Source of the DNA: Amnimonas aquatica
GTDB taxonomy: Bacteria > Pseudomonadota > Gammaproteobacteria > Pseudomonadales > Moraxellaceae
Assembly (NCBI RefSeq): GCF_002943415.1
Contig: NZ_PTQZ01000051.1
Location: 1 to 9,056, forward strand
Length of the DNA: 9,056 nucleotides
Direction of reading: 5' to 3'
The translations under genes and the position numbers were made by a program. The notes under the pieces were generated by a model, which ran no database searches, had not been told where the DNA came from, and saw only the letters and a program-made list of their open reading frames with translations. Shown one piece after another: positions 1-6,110 of this stretch. Every line of letters begins with the position of its first letter. The first letter of the stretch is position 1.

Positions 1-147
1 GGCGAGAAGCAGGCGGCCCTTGCGGATGCCGCCGCTGCCATTGCCGCTGCCGCGCGCAGGCGTGCGCGATGCCCCGCCGCGCGGACGCGCCGGTGCCTGC
101 TTGCGGGTGGGGCGGCTGGCGCCCCGGGGCGTGCGACGAGCGCTCAT
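1..147 (-). CDS. N-terminal part of a basic, probably membrane-anchored SPOR/FtsN-like division protein (partial)
   Basis: An open frame starts at ATG 147-145 and runs off the left edge after 49 codons, so only the N-terminus is visible. It is rich in Arg, Pro, Gly and Ser, begins MSARRTPRGASRPTRKQ, and ends GGIRKGRLLLA. A very basic cytoplasmic tail leading into what looks like the start of a membrane helix is the arrangement of FtsN-type proteins, which bind peptidoglycan through a C-terminal SPOR domain at the division site. The SPOR domain itself would lie outside the window and is not seen. The start is only 22 nt after the argS stop, so co-transcription with argS is likely. The Shine-Dalgarno is poor (GGAG about 11 nt upstream). 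The functional call rests mainly on known gammaproteobacterial gene order (argS followed by a SPOR protein) and N-terminal character; low complexity alone would be weak evidence. Confidence 0.5.
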   Translation of the reverse strand, partial: MSARRTPRGASRPTRKQAPARPRGGASRTPARGSGNGSGGIRKGRLLLA

Positions 148-169
148 GACAATACGGTCTCCGCCGGGA

Positions 170-1930
170 TCACATGCGGTCCGGCGCGGCCACGCCGAGC
201 AGGCCGAGGCCGTTGGCCAGCACTTTCTGCGCGGCCAGGCTCAGCGTCAGGCGCGCGTTGCGCTCGCCGGCGTCGTCGACCAGCATCTTGTTGCCGTTGT
301 AGTAGCCGTGGAATTCCTGGGCCAGTTCGCGCAGGGCGTGTGTCAGCTGGTGCGGCGCGCGGTTGCGGGCCGCGTTGGCGACCGCTTCCGGCCAGGCCGA
401 CAGGCGCTTGACCAGCTCCTCGATACCGCTGTCGCCCAGCGCCGGCAGCGCCGCCAGGCCGGCTTCCTGGTCGAACTGCCAGCCGCGCGTGTCCAGCTCG
501 CGGAAGATGCTGCTGATGCGGGCATGGGCGTACTGCAGGTAGTAGACCGGGTTGTCGGCGGTCTGCGAGCGGGCCAGGTCGATGTCGAACTCCAGGTGCT
601 GCTCCGGCGAGCGCGTCAGGTAGAAGAAGCGGGTGGCGTCGTTGCCGGCTTCCTCGATCAGCTGCTTGAGGGTCACGAAATTGCCAGAACGCTTGCCCAT
701 GCGGCCGGATGACAGCGTGACGAACTGGATCAGCGCCACGTGGAAGCGGTCGCCCTGGCCGGTCAGCGCCTCGATGGCGGCGCGCACGCGCGCGATGTAG
801 CCGTGGTGGTCGGCACCCCAGACGTCGATCAGGGCGTCAAAGCCGCGGTCGAGCTTGTCCAGGTGGTAGGCCACGTCGGCGGCGAAATAGGTGTGGATGC
901 CGTTGTCGCGCACCAGCACGCGGTCCTTCTCGTCGCCCAGCGCGCTGGTGCGCAGCCAGATGGCGCCATCCTGCTCGTAGACATGGCCGCGTTCGCGCAG
1001 GCGCGTGATGGCCTTGTCGATGGCTCCGCCCTCGGCCAGCGTGCGCTCGGAGAACCAGGCGTCGAAGCTGACATTGAAGGCGTCCAGCGTGGCGCGGATG
1101 TCGGCGAGTTGGGTATCGAGGCCGAAGTCCTGCACCTTGCGGTAGTCGGCGCCGAGCAGGTCGCGCACGCGGCTGATGATGGCGTCCAGATAGGTTTCCT
1201 TGCGCGCCTTGATCTCGTCGCCGTCACCTTCCGGGTCTTCCGGCAGGCCGGCGACGACCTCGGCCCAGGGCCGGAAGTAGGCCCGGCCGTCACGCGCCAG
1301 CAGCGCTTCGGCGCAGGTCTTCACGTAGTCGGCCGGGTAGGCGCGCGATGGCACCTGCACGGTCTCGCCGCAGGCTTCCAGGTAGCGGGCGTAGACCGAC
1401 ACCGCCAGCACGTCGGCCTGGCGGCCGGCGTCGTTGATGTAGTACTCGGTGGTGACCGCGTGCCCGGTGGCGCGCAGCAGGTTGGCCAGCGCCGAGCCGT
1501 AGGCGGCGCCGCGGCCGTGGCCGACGTGCATGGGGCCGGTCGGGTTGGCCGACACGTACTCCAGCAGCACCTTCTCGCCCTGGCCGATGTCCGGCGACGA
1601 GAACGCCGCTGCATCGGCGAGGATCTGCTGCACGGCGGCGAAGCGGCTATCGGCGGACAGGAAGAAATTGATGAAGCCCGGGCCCGCGATCTCGACCTTG
1701 CTCACCGCGGCATCGGCCGGCAACGCAGCGACCAGCGCCTCGGCGATGTCGCGCGGCTTGCGGCCGGCGGCCTTGGCCGAGGCCAGCGCGAGGTTGGTGG
1801 CCCAGTCGCCGTGCGCCTTGTCGCGCGTGCGGTCGAACTGGATGACGGGGGCGAAGTCGGCGGGCAGCACGCCGTCGGCGCGCAGGGTGGCGACGGCGGA
1901 GGCGAGCAGGGATTCGAGCAGGTGCTTCAT
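170..1930 (-). CDS. argS: Arginyl-tRNA synthetase
   Basis: This cytoplasmic class I synthetase charges tRNA-Arg with arginine using ATP. The protein is 586 aa, close to the E. coli enzyme (577 aa). Visible in order are the Arg-tRNA-synthetase N-terminal domain (about residues 1-95, with HGDWATNLAL and GPGFINFFL), the catalytic domain with the HIGH motif as HVGH at 135-138 inside SANPTGPMHVGHGRG, YYINDAGRQ at 163-171, a KMSKS-loop equivalent MGKRSGNF at 411-418, and a DALR anticodon-binding domain from about 461 (DNPVYYLQYAHARI) to the C-terminus. The frame stays open 30 codons upstream, but that extension runs through the rpmE terminator. ATG 1930-1928, giving MKHLLESLLASAV, fits the family and follows a candidate promoter by about 26 nt. 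The Shine-Dalgarno is weak. The SPOR-like gene follows after 22 nt, probably in the same operon. Confidence 0.97.
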   Translation of the reverse strand: MKHLLESLLASAVATLRADGVLPADFAPVIQFDRTRDKAHGDWATNLALASAKAAGRKPRDIAEALVAALPADAAVSKVEIAGPGFINFFLSADSRFAAVQQILADAAAFSSPDIGQGEKVLLEYVSANPTGPMHVGHGRGAAYGSALANLLRATGHAVTTEYYINDAGRQADVLAVSVYARYLEACGETVQVPSRAYPADYVKTCAEALLARDGRAYFRPWAEVVAGLPEDPEGDGDEIKARKETYLDAIISRVRDLLGADYRKVQDFGLDTQLADIRATLDAFNVSFDAWFSERTLAEGGAIDKAITRLRERGHVYEQDGAIWLRTSALGDEKDRVLVRDNGIHTYFAADVAYHLDKLDRGFDALIDVWGADHHGYIARVRAAIEALTGQGDRFHVALIQFVTLSSGRMGKRSGNFVTLKQLIEEAGNDATRFFYLTRSPEQHLEFDIDLARSQTADNPVYYLQYAHARISSIFRELDTRGWQFDQEAGLAALPALGDSGIEELVKRLSAWPEAVANAARNRAPHQLTHALRELAQEFHGYYNGNKMLVDDAGERNARLTLSLAAQKVLANGLGLLGVAAPDRM

Positions 1931-1962
1931 CGGGGACGGGTCCGGGGCGTAGATCGGCGGCG

Positions 1963-1971
1963 ATTGTAGCA
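1963..1971 (-). promoter_or_regulatory. Candidate extended -10 promoter of argS
   Basis: The minus strand reads TGCTACAAT, a TG-N extended -10 with a five-of-six match to TATAAT. No good -35 is present; the best is TTGGGG at 19 bp, which lies inside the rpmE terminator stem, but extended -10 promoters can work without one. The predicted start is near 1956, giving a leader of about 26 nt. It begins directly after the T-tract of the rpmE terminator, as expected for a separate argS transcript. This is inference from sequence only. Confidence 0.5.
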
Positions 1972-1973
1972 AT

Positions 1974-2010
1974 AAAAAAAGGCGGGGCCCCAACCGGGGC
2001 TCCCGCCTTT
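1974..2010 (-). terminator. Intrinsic terminator of rpmE
   Basis: On the minus strand AAAGGCGGG, a single bulged A, GCCCC, a four-base GGTT loop, GGGGC and CCCGCCTTT form a stem of 9 plus 5 base pairs, followed by further T residues (seven in a row). It starts about 34 nt after the rpmE stop codon. It separates rpmE from argS, although some readthrough into argS cannot be excluded. Confidence 0.93.
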
Positions 2011-2044
2011 CTCTGTCCACGCTGGTGCGTGGCGACCGCGCTGC

Positions 2045-2260
2045 TTACTTCTTGAAGCTGCGGGCGCCGAAGCGCTGCTTGAACTTGTCGATACGGCCAC
2101 CAGTGTCGACGACCTTCTGCGTGCCCGTGTAGAACGGGTGGCAGGCGGAGCACACGTCGATGCTGAAGTTCTTGGCCAGGGTTGAACGGGTTTCGAACAC
2201 GTTGCCGCAGGAGCAGGTCACGGTGACGGGTTCGTACTTCGGGTGGATGTCGGCGCGCAT
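2045..2260 (-). CDS. rpmE: 50S ribosomal protein L31 (bL31), zinc-binding type
   Basis: bL31 is a large-subunit protein that contributes to the intersubunit bridge with the 30S head. The 71-aa product begins [12 protein letters not shown] and carries Cys16, Cys18, Cys37 and Cys40 (CSCGNVF and CSACH), the spacing of the zinc-containing C+ form as in E. coli. The frame can be extended three codons to a GTG, but ATG 2260-2258 is preferred: it matches the family N-terminus and has a good Shine-Dalgarno (AGGTGA, 5 nt upstream). The gene has its own promoter, a leader of about 160 nt and an intrinsic terminator, so it is probably monocistronic. The divergent neighbourhood with priA (separated here by a small lipoprotein gene) is conserved in gammaproteobacteria. 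Confidence 0.97.
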   Translation of the reverse strand: MRADIHPKYEPVTVTCSCGNVFETRSTLAKNFSIDVCSACHPFYTGTQKVVDTGGRIDKFKQRFGARSFKK

Positions 2261-2419
2261 GGCTATCACCTATCAAGGAACGGGTTGAGGGGGCTTCGCG
2301 CTCCTGCCGGGCCGCGCGGGCCGGCTCGCGGCGGGGCGGGGCAGACGGACAGGTACGAAGCCGGACCATTCTCTTGGCCCACCGCGAAGGTATCTTCATC
2401 GCGGCCAGGCACAACAAGG
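2261..2419 (-). promoter_or_regulatory. Long structured 5' leader of rpmE, candidate autoregulatory region
   Basis: From the predicted transcription start near 2419 to the rpmE ATG there are about 159 nt with no convincing small gene. The minus strand can form a hairpin TGG-CCGCGA / TCGCGG-(tggg)-CCA between 2375-2387 and 2399-2407, with an 11-nt loop. It can also form a 7-bp long-range pairing GGCTTCG/CGAAGCC (2356-2362 with 2292-2298) that encloses a GCCGG/CCGGC hairpin. In E. coli bL31 represses translation of its own mRNA through the 5' leader. Whether this leader works that way here is inference; the pairings were found by eye and high G+C makes chance pairings common. Confidence 0.4.
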
Positions 2420-2425
2420 GCGCGA

Positions 2426-2454
2426 ATTCTAGGGCATGTACAGGAAATAGCCAA
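2426..2454 (-). promoter_or_regulatory. Sigma-70 type promoter of rpmE
   Basis: On the minus strand TTGGCT (2454-2449) and TAGAAT (2431-2426) are separated by exactly 17 bp. That is four of six matches to the -35 and five of six to the -10 consensus. The promoter sits in a locally AT-richer stretch between the lipoprotein stop and rpmE, with predicted transcription start near 2419. Confidence 0.7.
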
Positions 2455-2497
2455 GTGCCCGGCGGCTGGGCCGTTGGCAAGAGGCGGTGGCGAGGCG

Positions 2498-2770
2498 TCA
2501 GCGCGCGGCGTCGGCATCCGCCGCTTCGCCGGCTTTCCGGGCCGCCTCCTGCTTGCGCTGTGCTTCCTTGTCTTTCTTTGCCTGTGCCTTTTCGTCCTCG
2601 TCGTCATCGTCCGGGATCACGGCGCCGGCGGCCGCGCCGACCGCCTTGACGCCTACGCCGGCCACGGTGGTGACGGTGCCGACGGCGAATTCGGCGACGT
2701 CATAGACGATGCAGCCGGACAGAGGCAGGGTGAGGGCCAGCAGTGCCAGCAGGGGTACGGGTCGGGTCAT
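2498..2770 (-). CDS. Small lipoprotein with acidic, charged C-terminal tail
   Basis: The 90-aa product has a type II signal peptide: basic start MTRPV, hydrophobic LLALLALTLP, and lipobox LSGC with the acylated Cys at residue 20. The residue after Cys is Ile, not Asp, so by Lol sorting rules the mature protein is likely in the outer membrane. Mature residues 21-52 are a Val/Ala/Gly-rich apolar stretch (IVYDVAEFAVGTVTTVAGVG onward). Residues 54-60 are acidic (DDDDEDE), and the tail to residue 90 is a Lys/Glu/Ala/Gln-rich, probably helical segment. It resembles small proteobacterial lipoproteins of unknown function (perhaps the NF038104-type group), but I recall that family only loosely and no function is claimed. 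ATG 2770-2768 has a weak AGG Shine-Dalgarno. The gene lies between rpmE and divergent priA. Confidence 0.85.
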   Translation of the reverse strand: MTRPVPLLALLALTLPLSGCIVYDVAEFAVGTVTTVAGVGVKAVGAAAGAVIPDDDDEDEKAQAKKDKEAQRKQEAARKAGEAADADAAR

Positions 2771-2796
2771 GACATGGTGCCTGTCGTTTTGCCGCC

Positions 2797-2802
2797 ATCA
2801 TA
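2797..2802 (-). promoter_or_regulatory. Candidate -10 element for the lipoprotein gene
   Basis: The minus strand has TATGAT, five of six to TATAAT, about 26 nt upstream of the lipoprotein ATG, with a predicted start near 2790. No recognisable -35 lies at 16-18 bp. It falls in the only part of the short divergent spacer with priA that is not strongly GC-rich. Confidence 0.4.
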
Positions 2803-2851
2803 GCGCCGATGCCGGCGCGCGTCCCGGGCCTGCGCAAGCGGGTGTCAGCGG

Positions 2852-2860
2852 TGGTACCCT
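2852..2860 (+). promoter_or_regulatory. Candidate extended -10 of priA, close enough to imply a leaderless mRNA
   Basis: TGGTACCCT gives a TG-N motif plus a TACCCT hexamer (T, A and final T conserved). It ends 8 nt before the priA ATG at 2869, and no Shine-Dalgarno lies between them (only cccgccgc). A transcript starting at the normal distance from this -10 would begin at or within a few bases of the start codon. Confidence 0.35.
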
Positions 2861-2868
2861 CCCGCCGC

Positions 2869-5085
<2,217 letters not shown>

Positions 5086-5094
5086 CACGACGGG

Positions 5095-5172
5095 TGTGTT
5101 CTGGCGGGGGAGAGGGGGCGGGAAATCGTAGCGCAGGCGTTTTTCCCGCCCCCTCTCCCCCGCCAGAACACA
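5095..5172. repeat. Perfect 31-bp inverted repeat with 16-nt spacer between convergent genes
   Basis: The left arm 5095-5125 (TGTGTTCTGGCGGGGGAGAG... to GGGAAA) is the exact reverse complement of the right arm 5142-5172, with a 16-nt loop at 5126-5141. It occupies 78 of the 102 nt between the priA stop and the end of the convergent dehydrogenase gene. In RNA either strand would form a very stable hairpin, so it may serve as a shared bidirectional terminator or 3'-end protector. However, no T-tract follows either arm, so it is not a textbook intrinsic terminator. It could also be a copy of a dispersed REP-like or miniature element; no target duplication is evident, and copy number cannot be judged from one window. 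Confidence 0.9.
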
Positions 5173-5187
5173 AGCGCCCGCACAGCC

Positions 5188-6018
5188 TCAGTAGGTGCCG
5201 ATATAGAAGTCGCGCTGGATGCGTCCGGCGTTCTCCGGCACGTTGGCGTAGCGGTCGAAGTCGGTCTCGCCGAGGTGACGCAGGGCATCCTCGTCCAGCC
5301 AGCTGACCTGGTCGCCGAAGGTCTGGCGCTGGTCGAGCAGGGCGAAGGCGGCGTCGGCCATGATCTCCGGCTTGCGCGACACCGACAGCCCGGCATCGCC
5401 GGCGGTCATGCCGACCGCGGCGGTGGCGATCAGCGTCGCCGGCCACAGCGTGCGCACCTGGATGCCCTTGCTGCGCACCTCTTCGGCGTAGCCGAGGCTG
5501 AGCAGGGTCATGCCGTACTTGGTCACCGTGTACGGCGCGAAGGCACCCAGCCAGCCCGGATCGAGGTTGATCGGCGGACACAGGTTGAGCACCTGGCCCT
5601 GGCGCTCGGCCAGATGCGGCAGCGCTTCGCGCAGGGTGATCAGCGGTGCGCGCGTGTTGAGGCCGTGCATCAGGTCGAAGTGCTTGGTGCTGGTATTGGC
5701 CACCGGCGTGACGCCGAGGAAGCCGGCGTTGTTGACCACCACGTCGATGCCGCCGAAATGCGCCACGGTGTCCTCGATGGCGCGCACCAGCTGGGCTTCG
5801 TCACGGGCGTCGACGGCCAGCGGCAGGGCCTGGCCGCCGGCGGCGCGGATCTCTTCGGCCACCGAGTGGATGGTGCCCGGCAGGCGCGCATGCGGCTGGT
5901 CCGATTTGGCTGCGATCACGATGTTGGCGCCTTCGCGGGCAAAGCGCAGGGCGATCTCGCGGCCGATGCCGCGGCTGCCGCCGGTCATGAACAGGGTGCG
6001 TCCTCGCCACTGGGTCAT
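5188..6018 (-). CDS. Short-chain dehydrogenase/reductase, HSDL2-like
   Basis: A 276-aa NAD(P)-dependent oxidoreductase of the SDR superfamily with a Rossmann fold. Visible are the cofactor motif TGGSRGIG (12-19), AAKSDQPHARLPGTIHSVAEEI (from 36), VDARD (69-73), NNAG (96-99), the conserved Asn121, and the catalytic YxxxK as Tyr163 and Lys167 in YTVTKYGM. The segments PGTIHS, FDLMHGLNTR, PPINLDPGW and SRKPEIMADAA closely follow the N-terminal domain of hydroxysteroid dehydrogenase-like protein 2 (HSDL2); the SCP2 domain of eukaryotic HSDL2 is absent. The substrate is unknown, though HSDL2 relatives are tied to lipid metabolism. At the Ser position of the LNLSPP motif this protein has Cys147 (codon TGT, 5580-5578). 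ATG 6018 has a good Shine-Dalgarno (AGAGGA, 7 nt spacing). It is cut off from mrcA by a terminator and preceded by an operator-like palindrome, so it is likely a single-gene unit. Confidence 0.9.
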   Translation of the reverse strand: MTQWRGRTLFMTGGSRGIGREIALRFAREGANIVIAAKSDQPHARLPGTIHSVAEEIRAAGGQALPLAVDARDEAQLVRAIEDTVAHFGGIDVVVNNAGFLGVTPVANTSTKHFDLMHGLNTRAPLITLREALPHLAERQGQVLNLCPPINLDPGWLGAFAPYTVTKYGMTLLSLGYAEEVRSKGIQVRTLWPATLIATAAVGMTAGDAGLSVSRKPEIMADAAFALLDQRQTFGDQVSWLDEDALRHLGETDFDRYANVPENAGRIQRDFYIGTY

Positions 6019-6045
6019 CGCTGAATCCTCTTTTTGTCCTGATTC

Positions 6046-6061
6046 GTGACCAATTGGTCAC
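6046..6061. promoter_or_regulatory. Perfect 16-bp palindrome, candidate repressor operator of the SDR gene
   Basis: GTGACCAATTGGTCAC is identical to its reverse complement. It lies 27 nt upstream of the dehydrogenase ATG, between that start and the mrcA terminator, so the only nearby promoter it can affect is that of the dehydrogenase. Length, symmetry and the GACC/GGTC half-sites suit a TetR-family dimer, but the regulator is not encoded in the window and its family is inferred. I could not assign a convincing -35/-10 pair here; the promoter must overlap or closely flank the palindrome. Confidence 0.6.
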
Positions 6062-6072
6062 TGCGTGTCGTG

Positions 6073-6102
6073 AAAAAGCCCGGCCGTGTGCCGGGCTGTT
6101 TT
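6073..6102 (-). terminator. Intrinsic terminator of mrcA
   Basis: On the minus strand AGCCCGGC, a five-base loop (ACACG) and GCCGGGCT form an 8-bp perfect stem followed by TTTT, with a matching A-run before the stem. It begins 13 nt after the mrcA stop codon, so the dehydrogenase downstream needs its own promoter. The A-run on the other side makes the structure roughly symmetric, but no plus-strand transcript is expected here. Confidence 0.93.
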
Positions 6103-6110
6103 CGATAGTG

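Noticed and set aside
740..1969. 409-codon open frame on the plus strand opposite argS
   Set aside because: Composition-driven antisense frame over a fully conserved argS.
1647..2480. 277-codon minus-strand frame spanning rpmE and the start of argS
   Set aside because: It crosses the rpmE terminator and two real genes in another frame, and its sequence is Arg/Pro/Ala-rich without a family signature.
2501..2803. Plus-strand frames opposite the small lipoprotein
   Set aside because: The minus-strand frame has a textbook signal peptide and lipobox; the plus-strand frames have neither a start context nor a recognisable fold.
2809..2868. 20-codon N-terminal extension of priA
   Set aside because: It is not part of the family N-terminus, and the candidate promoter lies within it.
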